From assembly GCA_017416465.1 (NCBI GenBank), contig JAFQCK010000081.1, positions 1-52,508 on the forward strand: 52,508 nt of DNA, given 5' to 3'. A model generated the notes under the pieces. That model saw only the letters and a program-made list of their open reading frames with translations. It was not told where the DNA came from and ran no database searches. Each line of letters opens with the position of its first letter. Positions within the stretch are counted from its first letter, which is position 1. Shown here one piece after another: positions 43,421 through 52,206 of this stretch. The position numbers were made by a program, and so were the translations under genes. The DNA is from Lachnospiraceae bacterium. Lineage in GTDB: Bacteria; Bacillota; Clostridia; Lachnospirales; Lachnospiraceae.

Positions 43421-43753
43421 ATGGTTAAAGATTATCTTTTTCTTGTACCTGTAATAAACAATGAAAATACATGGAAAACAGATGAAAATAATATTGTTGT
43501 TATAATGAAAGAGAAAAACAGTATATTTGAAAAAATATTTTTCAAAAAAAAGACGAGAGAAAAAAAGGAAATTGAATTAGATAGTTATGGAAGTTTTGTC
43601 TGGCGAAAGATTAATGGTAAAAAAACTATTTCGGAAATTATAGATGAAATTGTAAACGAAATGGGAGAGGAAAAAGAAACAGCCTCTAAACGTGCAACAA
43701 TTTTTTTTGAAATGCTACGGGTTCACAGGCTGATTGAATTTATAAAAAACTAA
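43421..43753 (+). CDS. PqqD-like (RiPP recognition element fold) protein at the end of the spoVA operon
   Basis: A 110-aa protein whose second half (about 50-108: GSFVWRKINGKKTISEIIDEIVNEM..., then FFEMLRVHRLIEFI) matches the PqqD pattern of a tryptophan-containing winged helix with xVWxxxxGxxTxxEI. PqqD domains bind leader peptides of ribosomally made peptides as RREs for radical SAM enzymes. Here no radical SAM gene or precursor peptide is adjacent. The first 50 residues contain a basic segment (FFKKKTREKKEIELD). ATG at 43421 fits the GGAGGTG site, and an in-frame ATG at 43409 overlaps it. It lies 43 bases after spoVAE, in the same direction. Confidence 0.78.
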   Translation: MVKDYLFLVPVINNENTWKTDENNIVVIMKEKNSIFEKIFFKKKTREKKEIELDSYGSFVWRKINGKKTISEIIDEIVNEMGEEKETASKRATIFFEMLRVHRLIEFIKN

Positions 43754-43754
43754 A

Positions 43755-44933
43755 TTATTTTTTATCGGAAACATAAAGTTTATCGATTTTTACAACTGCG
43801 TAATAATTATTGTATGTGTTATGTATAAGATTTTGAATATTTTCTTTTATCTGTTTGTCGTTAAGTGGAAAATTATGAGGAACGACAGCGTCAAATATTA
43901 TATTTGTATGTGTTGGTCCTGTAACCATTCTAAAATCATGAATTGAAATTCTGTTGTCAATTGTCTTAATAAGTTCAGATATATTTTTTTTCATTTCTGA
44001 AACTGTGGGGTCGTTTATGGCTACAGGGTCCATATGAATCACGGCTTCACAGTTTAATTTATCATTCAGTTCATTTTCTATTCTATCAATGGCATCGTGA
44101 ATAACAAAAATATTTTCCTCGCCGGATACTTCGCCATGAAGTGAAATCATTACTCGTCCGGGACCGTAGTCATGTACTACCAAATCATGTATACCAATAA
44201 TTTCATCGTGTGCTAAAACCATTTCTTCGATTTGCTTTACAAATTCAGGGTCAGGAGCTTTTCCAAGAAGAGGACTTATTGTGTCTTTGGCTGAATTAAA
44301 ACCGGCGAATAAAATAAAAATAGCTACAGCAATTCCACTATATCCATCAATATTAATGTTTGCAAATCTTAAAAGCAACATTGATAATAAAACTACACTT
44401 GTTGCAACTGAATCTGATATACTGTCCATTGCGGTTGCTTTCATAGCAGAAGATGAAATTTTTTTGCTTAATGATGTGTTATAATATGCCATATAAATCT
44501 TTACAAGTATAGAACAAGTAAGTATTACTATTGAAACGTTTCCGGTTTCTATATTTTTTGGTGAAATAATATCTTGTATAGAAGACTTTATCAACTCATA
44601 TCCCATAAAAAGAATAATAACAGATACTCCAAGTCCTGATAGATACTCAATTCTTCCATGACCAAAAGGGTGGTCCGGATCAGGTTTTTTTTCTGATAAT
44701 TTAAATCCGAGCAATGTAATTATAGAAGAACCTGCGTCGGAAAGATTATTAAAAGAATCAGCGGTTATTGCAATAGAACCGCTGATAATTCCGGCTATAT
44801 ATTTCCCTATAAAAAGAAAAATATTAAGACAAATACCTACTATACTTCCTAAGATGCCATATTTTCGCCTTACATTTACATCTTTGTAATTGCTATAATC
44901 TTTTATAAAAAGCTTCGATAAAAGTGTAATCAT
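43755..44933 (-). CDS. Cation diffusion facilitator family transporter
   Basis: A 392-aa metal/proton antiporter of the CDF family, likely exporting Zn2+, Mn2+ or Fe2+ (the metal cannot be told from the sequence). Six membrane helices span about 25-215, with metal-site motifs ITADSFNNLSDAGSS (D59, D66 region) in TM2 and DSISDSVATSVV (about 168-179) in TM5. HPFGHGRIEYLSG lies between TM2 and TM3. The C-terminal cytoplasmic domain contains HDLVVHDYGPGRVMISLHGEV, and the protein is longer than the minimal CDF (about 300 aa) by an extra 90-residue segment. The gene is convergent with the PqqD-like gene, with one base between stops. Confidence 0.93.
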   Translation of the reverse strand: MITLLSKLFIKDYSNYKDVNVRRKYGILGSIVGICLNIFLFIGKYIAGIISGSIAITADSFNNLSDAGSSIITLLGFKLSEKKPDPDHPFGHGRIEYLSGLGVSVIILFMGYELIKSSIQDIISPKNIETGNVSIVILTCSILVKIYMAYYNTSLSKKISSSAMKATAMDSISDSVATSVVLLSMLLLRFANINIDGYSGIAVAIFILFAGFNSAKDTISPLLGKAPDPEFVKQIEEMVLAHDEIIGIHDLVVHDYGPGRVMISLHGEVSGEENIFVIHDAIDRIENELNDKLNCEAVIHMDPVAINDPTVSEMKKNISELIKTIDNRISIHDFRMVTGPTHTNIIFDAVVPHNFPLNDKQIKENIQNLIHNTYNNYYAVVKIDKLYVSDKK

Positions 44934-45102
44934 GAAAATCTCCTATATGTAAAATAATTTTAATCATTATACAATGTCTGGTAAAAATGGGCAACAGGTA
45001 CTGTATGAAAAGTAGATATAAATAAAAAAATCTTGTAAACAAAATTCTATTATGTTAAAATATAGAAGAATTTTTATACATAACAAAAGGAGGACAATGA
45101 AA

Positions 45103-45483
45103 ATGGATAATAATCAGTTTAATCCGGTTAAAAAATCTACAAAAGATATTTTTAAGTGGATAGGTTTAGGTTGCTCAAGTTTGGGATGCCTTTTAACAGT
45201 AATTTTTTCAATAGTTACTTGTTCAAGAGGTAATGCAAAACTTACAGATGCTTTTTCTGATGATAAGTTAAAGATGTCTTTAACGATAATTGGAGTTATT
45301 TTTGGTCTTTTAATAGCTATAGCAGGTTTAGTTTTTTCAATCTTATCAATTGAAAAAGGTGAAAAAATTAATAAAATAGTTATGATATCTGTAATAGTTG
45401 CAGTTGTTGCAATTGTATGGGGAATTATTCCAAATGCTACTATATGTGGATATAATTGTATGATTAATAACAAAATCAGTTAA
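45103..45483 (+). CDS. Small three-helix membrane protein (paralogue 1)
   Basis: A 126-aa protein starting MDNNQFNPVKKSTKDIFKW. Membrane helices lie at about 19-40, 58-82 and 91-110, with the sequence ending PNATICGYNCMINNKIS, where two cysteines sit after the last helix. It is clearly paralogous to the next gene. An in-frame ATG at 45097 is only three bases from the AGGAGG site, so 45103 is favoured. I do not recognise the family; it lacks known transporter motifs. The cytoplasmic N-terminal tail is short and polar. Confidence 0.7.
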   Translation: MDNNQFNPVKKSTKDIFKWIGLGCSSLGCLLTVIFSIVTCSRGNAKLTDAFSDDKLKMSLTIIGVIFGLLIAIAGLVFSILSIEKGEKINKIVMISVIVAVVAIVWGIIPNATICGYNCMINNKIS

Positions 45484-45549
45484 AATATTAGGAAAGGAAA
45501 AGGCTGTATTTTACAATTAAAGTAATAATATAAGCGAAAGTGTAAAGAT

Positions 45550-45999
45550 ATGGATAATAATCAGTTTAACCAGTTTAAGCCAGCAAAACCTAATGGAAAT
45601 AAAGAACTTTTCAAATGGATAGGTTTAGGTTGCTCAGGCTTTGGATTTCTTTTAACATTTATATTTTCAATAGTTACATGTTCGAGAGCTGGCGTGAAAT
45701 TTGAGCAGGCTATTGAAGAAGGTGAAAAGATAAAAGTGTCATTAGCTATAATAGGAGTTATAATAGGTGTTCTTATAGCTATAGCAGGTGTTGTACTTTC
45801 AATTTTATCAATTGAAAAAGGGTCAAAGATTGATAAAATTGTTTTGGTAGCTATTGCGGTAGGCGCATTTGCAGTAGTATATGCAATCTTTTCAAATGCT
45901 ACAATTTGTGGATACAACTGTTCATTAAATAATAACAAATATATGGAATTATACAGAGGATTTAGCTCTGGAAATTATGACTTTAGTGATTTATATTAA
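45550..45999 (+). CDS. Small three-helix membrane protein (paralogue 2)
   Basis: A 149-aa paralogue of the preceding gene. Shared blocks are LFKWIGLGCSGFGFLLTFIFSIVTCSRA, the IGVIIGVLIAIAGVVLSILSIEKG helix and NATICGYNCSLNN. It carries an additional C-terminal tail of about 20 residues (YRGFSSGNYDFSDLY) that the first copy lacks. Membrane helices at about 22-44, 62-87 and 96-115. A terminator follows at 46043. The two genes appear to be one operon produced by tandem duplication. Function unknown. Confidence 0.7.
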   Translation: MDNNQFNQFKPAKPNGNKELFKWIGLGCSGFGFLLTFIFSIVTCSRAGVKFEQAIEEGEKIKVSLAIIGVIIGVLIAIAGVVLSILSIEKGSKIDKIVLVAIAVGAFAVVYAIFSNATICGYNCSLNNNKYMELYRGFSSGNYDFSDLY

Positions 46000-46042
46000 A
46001 AGTATTTGACACTTCACTAAATAAATTAATTATGGTATAATC

Positions 46043-46077
46043 AACTGCAAACTACTTAGGTGGTTTGCAGTTTTTTT
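46043..46077 (+). terminator. Intrinsic terminator after the membrane-protein pair
   Basis: AACTGCAAACTAC pairs perfectly with GTGGTTTGCAGTT around TTAG, followed by TTTTTT. Bases 46078-46216 hold no gene or clear promoter that I can support. Confidence 0.9.
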
Positions 46078-46216
46078 ATCATATAGGAAAGTTCTTTGGA
46101 TTTGCTTACATGTAAAAATGCTTCGCGGAATATGCGCAGAAACACATATGGTAACTATCTGCTTTATTAAAATAAAATTCTTAAGTGAGAAGTTGCAAAA
46201 TTAGGGAGATGGAAAA

Positions 46217-46729
46217 ATGTCACTTGATAATAATATAAATGAAATTAAATTTAAAACTAAAATAACAAAAAAAGAACTATATGAATTCATAATGAATAAT
46301 AATTATAAATCCTTAAGAGGAGTAATATCTGTTTTGTTTAGTCTGATAGCATTAGTAGGAATGATATATTATTGGCAGAGTTTGGAAATATACCAAAAAA
46401 TGATAATGATTTTTTTTTCATGTATGTTCACTATAATTACACCGATTGAATACTATATTAGAGCAAGCAGACAGGTTAAAAAGAATTTTAAAGAAGCAAT
46501 AACATATATTTTTAACGCATCAGGAATTACAATAAACATAAAAGAAGAAAGTTCAACTCTTCCTTGGGAAGAAGTAATGAAGGTTATAAGTACTAAGAAT
46601 CTTGTTATAATATATTTTACACCGATAAGAGCATTTATTTTACCTAAAAAAGATATTGGTGAAGATTTTGAGGATTTAAGAGAGCTGATGGAAACTAGTA
46701 CAGATTGTTATAAATTTGTTATGAAATAG
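46217..46729 (+). CDS. YcxB-like membrane protein
   Basis: A 170-aa protein with two membrane helices (about 36-53 and 61-79) between a short N-terminal region and a C-terminal domain of about 85 residues. The domain has FNASGITINIKEESSTLPWEEVMKVISTKNLVIIYFTPIRAFILPKKDIG, which resembles the C-terminal domain of YcxB-like proteins (a beta-rich PH-like fold). Function of that family is unknown. It precedes tsaE by 21 bases and may be co-transcribed with it. The YcxB match is from memory and moderate. Confidence 0.65.
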   Translation: MSLDNNINEIKFKTKITKKELYEFIMNNNYKSLRGVISVLFSLIALVGMIYYWQSLEIYQKMIMIFFSCMFTIITPIEYYIRASRQVKKNFKEAITYIFNASGITINIKEESSTLPWEEVMKVISTKNLVIIYFTPIRAFILPKKDIGEDFEDLRELMETSTDCYKFVMK

Positions 46730-46750
46730 ATTGTTAAAGGAGGAAGCGTT

Positions 46751-47173
46751 ATGGTTTATGAATCAAATTCACCGGAAGAAACTTATGAAATAGCATTTAA
46801 GATGGGACAGGAGATTAAAACAGGTGAGATAGTTTGTTTGTATGGTGATTTGGGTGTTGGAAAAACAGTTTTTGCAAAAGGCTTTGCAAAGGGGTTGGGG
46901 GTAAATGATGTCGTAACGAGTCCTACATTTACATTGGTACAGGAATATCATGGAAAAAGAATGCCGCTATATCACTTTGATGTGTATAGAATTGGTGATA
47001 TAGAAGAAATGTTTGAAATAGGATATGAAGAATACTTCTATGGCGATGGCGTATGTCTTATTGAATGGGCAGATTTTATAAAAGAGCTTCTTCCGCATGG
47101 ATATACAAAAGTCACTATTTCAAAGTCTCTTTCAGAAAATGTGGATTACAGAAAGATTTGTATTGAAAAGTAA
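46751..47173 (+). CDS. tsaE: tRNA t6A biosynthesis ATPase TsaE
   Basis: A 140-aa P-loop ATPase of the t6A machinery, which drives turnover of the TsaBD complex that adds threonylcarbamoyl to adenosine-37 of ANN-decoding tRNAs. Walker A GDLGVGKT is at 32-39, TSPTFTLVQEY follows, then HFDVYRIGDIEEMFEIGYEEYFYG and the terminal CLIEWAD motif. AGGAGG precedes the ATG. It is followed at once by tsaB and rimI, the common tsaE-tsaB-rimI cluster. Confidence 0.95.
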   Translation: MVYESNSPEETYEIAFKMGQEIKTGEIVCLYGDLGVGKTVFAKGFAKGLGVNDVVTSPTFTLVQEYHGKRMPLYHFDVYRIGDIEEMFEIGYEEYFYGDGVCLIEWADFIKELLPHGYTKVTISKSLSENVDYRKICIEK

Positions 47174-47192
47174 TAAAGGAAAGGTTAAGAAA

Positions 47193-47903
47193 ATGATATT
47201 AGCGATAGATAGTTCGTCTTTAGTTGCGACGGTAGGTATAATTGGTGAAGAAGCTATAATAGCAGAATATACAGTTAATTTGAAAAAAACTCATTCTCAG
47301 ACATTACTTTGTATGATTGATGAAATATTTAAAATGACAGGAATTTCAAAATCTGATATTAAAGCAATTGCTGTTTCAGATGGTCCGGGTTCTTTTACAG
47401 GTTTAAGGATTGGTGCGTCAACAGCCAAAGGTCTGGCGATGGCACTTGACATTCCGATTATAGCAGTATCTTCAATTGAAGTTATGGCATATAACTACAA
47501 TCATTGCAACAAGGTAATTTGTCCTATAATGGATGCCAGAAGAAGTCATGTTTATACGGGATTGTTTTTATGTGAAGAAGAAGAAATGAAAACAGTGGTT
47601 GAACCTTGTACAATATCAGTAGAGGAATTAGTGCAAACTGTAAAAAAATATAATCAAAAAACAATTTTTATAGGCGATGGAGTAGATTCTTTTAGAGAAT
47701 ATATAGATGAAAATTTAGATATAGAACATACATATGGGTTACCACATATGAATAGGCAAAAAGCATCAACACTCGGAAGTATAGCTTTAAAAATGTTCAA
47801 TTCAGGGAAAGTACTTGATGCGGATACATTTGCACCGCAGTATTTAAGATTATCTCAAGCTGAAAGAGAGAGAATGGAAAATGATAAGGATAATGCAAGA
47901 TAA
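47193..47903 (+). CDS. tsaB: tRNA t6A biosynthesis protein TsaB
   Basis: A 236-aa ASKHA-fold protein and partner of TsaD in t6A synthesis. It starts MILAIDSSSLVATVGI, then has the motif GPGSFTGLRIGASTAKGLAMAL and PIMDARRSHVYTGLF. ATG at 47193 is taken because AAAGGAAAGG lies just upstream; the frame runs back to 47097 inside tsaE without a ribosome site. The last 23 bases overlap rimI. TsaB lacks the metal site of TsaD, as expected. Confidence 0.94.
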   Translation: MILAIDSSSLVATVGIIGEEAIIAEYTVNLKKTHSQTLLCMIDEIFKMTGISKSDIKAIAVSDGPGSFTGLRIGASTAKGLAMALDIPIIAVSSIEVMAYNYNHCNKVICPIMDARRSHVYTGLFLCEEEEMKTVVEPCTISVEELVQTVKKYNQKTIFIGDGVDSFREYIDENLDIEHTYGLPHMNRQKASTLGSIALKMFNSGKVLDADTFAPQYLRLSQAERERMENDKDNAR

Positions 47904-48315
47904 AGATGTTAGGGAAGTGGCATTGCTGGAACAAGAATGTTTTTCTATGCCTTGGACGGAAGCTTCAATAAAAAAAGAAGTAGGAAATAAGGATTCTTTG
48001 TTTTGTGTTTGTGAAATTGAAGGAAAAGTGGTTGGATATGCCGGAATGTATTATGCATATCCGGAAGGTGATATTACAAATGTTGCCGTTACGAAAGCAT
48101 ATAGAGGACAAGGGATTGCAAAAAAAATACTTGATTATATGTTTGTACAGGCTTTTGAAGATGGCGTAAAGGAATATACGCTTGAAGTGAGAGTAGGAAA
48201 TGAAAAGGCAATACATTTATATGAAAAGTTAGGTTTCTTGAGTGCAGGTATTAGAAAGAATTTTTATGATAATCCCAAAGAAGATGCTTTGATAATGTGG
48301 AAAAATAGAATATAA
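47881..48315 (+). CDS. rimI: Ribosomal protein S18 alanine N-acetyltransferase-like GNAT protein
   Basis: A 144-aa GNAT acetyltransferase. It starts MIRIMQDKDVREVALLEQECFSMPWTEASI, then has the acetyl-CoA-binding region VAVTKAYRGQGIAKKILDYM (the R/QxxGxG/A motif as RGQGIA) and a C-terminal HLYEKLGFLSAGIRKNFYDNPKEDALIMWK. These are typical for RimI, which acetylates the N-terminus of S18 in E. coli. Substrate in Clostridia is less certain. It overlaps tsaB and closes the cluster. Confidence 0.92.
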   Translation: MIRIMQDKDVREVALLEQECFSMPWTEASIKKEVGNKDSLFCVCEIEGKVVGYAGMYYAYPEGDITNVAVTKAYRGQGIAKKILDYMFVQAFEDGVKEYTLEVRVGNEKAIHLYEKLGFLSAGIRKNFYDNPKEDALIMWKNRI

Positions 48316-48406
48316 TTAGGATTGTAGTGGAAAGAAATAATTACCACTATAAAACTAAATAAAGGTTATGTATAATTATGATAAAAATTAAGGAGAAGAC
48401 TTTATC

Positions 48407-48655
48407 ATGAGAAAATATACGACCGCAAAGGAAAAGAAAATAATAAATATTAGATGTAATAAATGTGGAAAAAATATAAAAGTGGAAAATGGTATTGTAA
48501 AAGAAGGTGTTTTTTCTGTAGATTATAAATGGGGATATTTTTCGGAAATGGACTCTGAAATACATTCATTTGATTTGTGTGAACAGTGCTATAAAGAGTT
48601 TTTGAACAGTTTTATAATTGAACCGGAAATTGTGGAAGGAAATGAATTTCTATAG
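48407..48655 (+). CDS. Small zinc-ribbon hypothetical protein
   Basis: An 82-aa protein with CNKCGKNI near residues 17-24 and CEQCYKEFL near residues 60-68, giving two CxxC knuckles 43 residues apart that could hold one zinc. The middle has FSVDYKWGYFSEMDSEIHSFDLCEQC. I have seen similar short proteins in Lachnospiraceae but know no function. AAGGAG lies about 11 bases before the ATG. It stands alone between rimI and the RNase Z gene. Confidence 0.65.
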   Translation: MRKYTTAKEKKIINIRCNKCGKNIKVENGIVKEGVFSVDYKWGYFSEMDSEIHSFDLCEQCYKEFLNSFIIEPEIVEGNEFL

Positions 48656-48732
48656 TAGTATTTTAATTTATGTTAAAATATGGTAAAATTGGGGTGAAGT
48701 ATAGTGCAGTAATGCACAGAAATGAGGAAAAT

Positions 48733-49644
48733 ATGTTAGATGTTTGTTTACTGGGAACCAGTGGGATGATGCCACTTCCAAGAAGATGGCTCACCGCGCT
48801 GATGACCAGATATAATGGAAGCAGTCTCCTGATCGATTGTGGTGAGGGAACACAGATTGCTATAAAGAATAAAGGCTGGAGCTTTAATCCTATTGATATA
48901 ATATGTTTTACACATTTTCATGCAGATCATATAAGTGGTTTGCCGGGACTTCTTTTGACGATGGGAAATGCAGAAAGAACAGAACCATTAACGATAGTTG
49001 GACCTAAAGGTGTTGAAAATGTTGTTAATTCAATAAGGATTATCGCACCGGAGTTACCTTTTAAAATTAATTTTATAGAACTGAGTGAAAATGTACAACA
49101 GTTATATCTAAAAGGATATAAGATTACAGCTTTTAAAGTAAAGCATAATGTTATATGTTATGGATATTCAATTGAAATAGAGAGAACAGGAAAGTTTTCG
49201 GTAGAAAGAGCAAATGAAAACAATATCCCGAAAGAGTATTGGAATAGATTACAAAAAGGAGAAATTGTAGAATTAGAAAACGTAGTATATACTCCGGAAA
49301 TGGTACTTGGTCCTCAGAGAAAAGGAATTAAAGTTGTATATTGTACGGATAGCCGACCGGTTCCTATTATTAGTGAAATGGCAACAAATGCGGATTTGTT
49401 TATATGCGAAGGAATGTATGGTGAAAGTGGTAAGGAAGCTAAAGCAAGGGAATATAAACATATGACATTTTATGAAGCTGCACAACTTGCTAAGGTTGCT
49501 ATGCCTAAACAGATGTGGTTAACACATTATAGTCCGTCGCTTATAAGACCTGAAGAGTATATGGGTAAGGTGAAAAAAATATTTAAAGAAAGCTATCCGG
49601 GTAAAGATGGAAAAACTATAGAATTAACATTTGAAGAAGACTAG
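48733..49644 (+). CDS. rnz: Ribonuclease Z
   Basis: A 303-aa metallo-beta-lactamase-fold endonuclease that cuts tRNA precursors after the discriminator base to make the 3' end. It begins MLDVCLLGTSGMMPLPRRW, with the zinc-binding THFHADHISGLPG motif (H61, H63, D65, H66), CTDSRPV near the second metal residue and THYSPS with a late histidine. The start at 48733 is chosen over an in-frame start at 48670 because GAGGA lies before it and the protein then begins at the conserved strand. Length is typical. Confidence 0.94.
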   Translation: MLDVCLLGTSGMMPLPRRWLTALMTRYNGSSLLIDCGEGTQIAIKNKGWSFNPIDIICFTHFHADHISGLPGLLLTMGNAERTEPLTIVGPKGVENVVNSIRIIAPELPFKINFIELSENVQQLYLKGYKITAFKVKHNVICYGYSIEIERTGKFSVERANENNIPKEYWNRLQKGEIVELENVVYTPEMVLGPQRKGIKVVYCTDSRPVPIISEMATNADLFICEGMYGESGKEAKAREYKHMTFYEAAQLAKVAMPKQMWLTHYSPSLIRPEEYMGKVKKIFKESYPGKDGKTIELTFEED

Positions 49645-49686
49645 AATTGTAGCGTGTAGTTAGGTGTATAGAAATGGAGGTCTGAA

Positions 49687-50253
49687 ATGAAAAAGAATAA
49701 AGTTATTATTATAGTTTCAATTTTGGCTGCTTTGTGTGTACTGTATTATTTTTATATATCGACTAATAACAAGACAGAAACAAAACAAGAAAAAAAAGTT
49801 GATAAAGAAGTTGAAAGATTATTTGATAAGAACTTGAATGTTAATTATCCTGCAACACCAAGAGAAGTTGTGGAATTTTACAGTGAGATTTTAACATATA
49901 TGTATTCAGGTAAGGCATCTCAAAAAGAAATAGAAGAATTGGGAATGAAATGTAGACTTATGTTTGATGATGAACTTCTTGCGGAAAATGATGAAACTGA
50001 ATATATGAAAAATTTAAAATCAGAAATAAAACAATATAAGGAAGAACATAAGACTATATCAACATGCATTGTTGAGAAAAGTGGTGACGTTAAGTATAAA
50101 ACATTTCAGTCACATTTTTATGCGTTTGTAGATTGTGCATACTATGTAAAAGGAGAAAGTAGCACTTCAAGAACTCTTGAAACCTATGCGCTAAGGAAAG
50201 ATGATGAGGGAAAGTGGAAAATCTTATATTGGAAAATTACTCAGGCAGAATAA
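49687..50253 (+). CDS. DUF6715-like membrane-anchored protein
   Basis: A 188-aa protein with one N-terminal membrane helix (about 5-23) and an outside domain. It contains NYPATPREVVEFYSEILTYMYSGKASQKEIEELGMKCRLMFDDELL, then a beta-rich part with KYKTFQSHFYAFVDCAYYVKGESS ending in KWKILYWKIT, an NTF2-like look similar to the C-domains of the zinc-ribbon pair at 3.4-5.1 kb. I believe it belongs to DUF6715, a Lachnospiraceae family of unknown function, but this is from memory. GGAGG lies seven bases before the ATG. Confidence 0.6.
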   Translation: MKKNKVIIIVSILAALCVLYYFYISTNNKTETKQEKKVDKEVERLFDKNLNVNYPATPREVVEFYSEILTYMYSGKASQKEIEELGMKCRLMFDDELLAENDETEYMKNLKSEIKQYKEEHKTISTCIVEKSGDVKYKTFQSHFYAFVDCAYYVKGESSTSRTLETYALRKDDEGKWKILYWKITQAE

Positions 50254-50294
50254 ATTAATGATATTAGATAGAAAGGTTGTATGCAGGGTTAAAC

Positions 50295-51323
50295 ATGGAA
50301 AAAAAAGATATATTAATACTTGCAATAGAAAGTTCTTGTGATGAAACTGCGGCGGCTGTTGTAAAAAATGGTCGAGAAGTATTATCTAATATAATATCAT
50401 CACAGATAGATATACATACATTATACGGTGGAGTTGTACCTGAAATTGCTTCCAGAAAGCATGTGGAAAGGATTAATCAGGTTATAAAAGAGGCTTTATC
50501 TGAAGCAAAAGTTTCTTTAGAAGAAATAGATGCAATAGGAGTAACTTATGGACCGGGGTTAGTTGGAGCATTATTAGTTGGAGTGTCTACTGCAAAGGCA
50601 TTAGCATTTGGTGCAGAAAAGCCGTTGGTGGGGGTGCATCATATTGAAGGGCATATTTCTGCAAATTATATATGTCATAATGAGTTAGAACCTCCATTTA
50701 TTTGTTTGGTAGTTTCGGGTGGACATACACATTTGGTGGTTGTAAATGATTATGGTGAATATGAAGTTATTGGAAGAACAAGGGATGATGCTGCAGGTGA
50801 AGCATTTGATAAAGTGGCAAGAGCGATAGGTTTAGGATATCCGGGTGGTCCTAAAATTGATAAACTTTCTAAAGAAGGCAATATGAATGCTATTGAGTTT
50901 CCAAGAGCTTCAGTAGCAGGAGCACCTTTGGATTTTAGTTTTAGTGGATTGAAATCTGCAGTTTTGAATTATATTAACTCATGTAAAATGAAAGATATAG
51001 AATATAATAAAGCTGATGTTGCGGCATCTTTCCAGAAAGCTGTGGTAGATGTTTTGGTTTCCCATGCCATAAATGCGTGTAATGAGAGAAAAATTAATAA
51101 GCTAGCTATCGCAGGAGGTGTTGCTGCTAATACGGGAATACGAAATGCTTTAGTGGAGGAATGTAAGAGAAGTAATATACAATTCTTTAGTCCTTCAAAT
51201 ATATTATGCACTGATAATGCTGCAATGATAGGTTCAGCTGCTTATTATGAGTATATAAAGGGAGTTCGCCATGGATATGATTTAAATGCTGTGCCTGGCT
51301 TGAAATTAGGGGAACGTTTATAA
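50295..51323 (+). CDS. tsaD: tRNA t6A transferase TsaD
   Basis: A 343-aa ASKHA-fold enzyme forming t6A37 on tRNA with TsaB. It starts [18 protein letters not shown], has the metal-binding HHIEGH at 115-120, [37 protein letters not shown] and [14 protein letters not shown], with the C-terminal CTDNAAMIG motif. Length is normal. The start at 50295 fits the family N-terminus; a TTG at 50277 is in frame but less likely. It lies 2 kb from tsaE-tsaB and ends with its own terminator. Confidence 0.96.
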   Translation: MEKKDILILAIESSCDETAAAVVKNGREVLSNIISSQIDIHTLYGGVVPEIASRKHVERINQVIKEALSEAKVSLEEIDAIGVTYGPGLVGALLVGVSTAKALAFGAEKPLVGVHHIEGHISANYICHNELEPPFICLVVSGGHTHLVVVNDYGEYEVIGRTRDDAAGEAFDKVARAIGLGYPGGPKIDKLSKEGNMNAIEFPRASVAGAPLDFSFSGLKSAVLNYINSCKMKDIEYNKADVAASFQKAVVDVLVSHAINACNERKINKLAIAGGVAANTGIRNALVEECKRSNIQFFSPSNILCTDNAAMIGSAAYYEYIKGVRHGYDLNAVPGLKLGERL

Positions 51324-51340
51324 TTAAGCATTTAAAATGA

Positions 51341-51371
51341 AATCGGGTAGAGAAATCTGCCTGATTTTTTG
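51341..51371 (+). terminator. Intrinsic terminator after tsaD
   Basis: AATCGGGTAG pairs with CTGCCTGATT around AGAAAT, with G-T wobbles, followed by TTTTT. Confidence 0.75.
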
Positions 51372-51408
51372 TAAAAAAATATAAATATTAAATAATAGAG
51401 AGGTAATA

Positions 51409-52104
51409 ATGAAAAAAGTAAATGCTATTATTCTTTCAGCTGGTAAAGGAAAGAGAATGAATTCAGATGTTAGTAAACAATATTTAGAGATAAATGATAA
51501 GCCTATAATATATTATACACTGAAAAGTTTTGAGAAAAGCAATGTTGATGAAATAATAATTGTTGTAGGAAAGGGAGATGTTGAATATGTTAAGAAAGAG
51601 ATTGTTGATAAATACAATATATCTAAGATAACGAATATTGTAGAAGGAGGGGAAGAAAGATATGATTCGGTTATTAATGGATTGGAATATTTAAATGATG
51701 AAGATTTAGTATTAATTCATGATGGAGCAAGACCTCTGATTAAAATTGAAGAAATAAATAAAATAATAGATGTGGTGAAAAAAAGTGGCGCGTGTATAGC
51801 CGGTATGCCTTCAAAAGATACGATTAAAATTATTAACAAAGAAGGAGTGGTTGTTAGTACGCCGGAAAGAAAAAACGTATGGCAGATTCAGACGCCACAA
51901 GCATTTGGTGTGGAAATTATAAAATTGGCATACAAGAAAATGAGAGAAGCTGATGATAAGACAATAACTGATGATGCAATGGTAATTGAAAAATATACTG
52001 ATACTAAAATAAAAGTTATAGAAACAAGCTATGAAAATATAAAGGTAACAACACCTGAAGACCTTATATTTGTAGAAAGAATAATAGAAAGTCGAAAAAA
52101 ATAA
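51409..52104 (+). CDS. ispD: 2-C-methyl-D-erythritol 4-phosphate cytidylyltransferase
   Basis: A 231-aa nucleotidyltransferase of the MEP isoprenoid pathway, transferring CMP from CTP to MEP. It starts VNAIILSAGKGKRMNSDVSKQYLEI (the CTP-binding glycine-rich loop and lysine), with VEGGEERYDSVINGLEYL, LIHDGARPLI and WQIQTPQAFGVEII, all typical of IspD. Length is normal. GAGAGG precedes the ATG. The next MEP gene (ispF) is not beside it here. It shows that isoprenoids are made by the MEP pathway. Confidence 0.95.
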   Translation: MKKVNAIILSAGKGKRMNSDVSKQYLEINDKPIIYYTLKSFEKSNVDEIIIVVGKGDVEYVKKEIVDKYNISKITNIVEGGEERYDSVINGLEYLNDEDLVLIHDGARPLIKIEEINKIIDVVKKSGACIAGMPSKDTIKIINKEGVVVSTPERKNVWQIQTPQAFGVEIIKLAYKKMREADDKTITDDAMVIEKYTDTKIKVIETSYENIKVTTPEDLIFVERIIESRKK

Positions 52105-52122
52105 AAAAATTAAAAAAAGTTG

Positions 52123-52151
52123 TTGACAATAATTAAAGAGAGTGATAATAT
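52123..52151 (+). promoter_or_regulatory. Strong sigma-A promoter 1 ahead of tRNA-Ser
   Basis: TTGACA (52123-52128), 17-bp spacer, TAATAT (52146-52151). Confidence 0.7.
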
Positions 52152-52206
52152 ATACTTCGCACTGAGCAAATAAAGAATCAGTCAAAAAAATAAATAAAAA
52201 AAGTGC

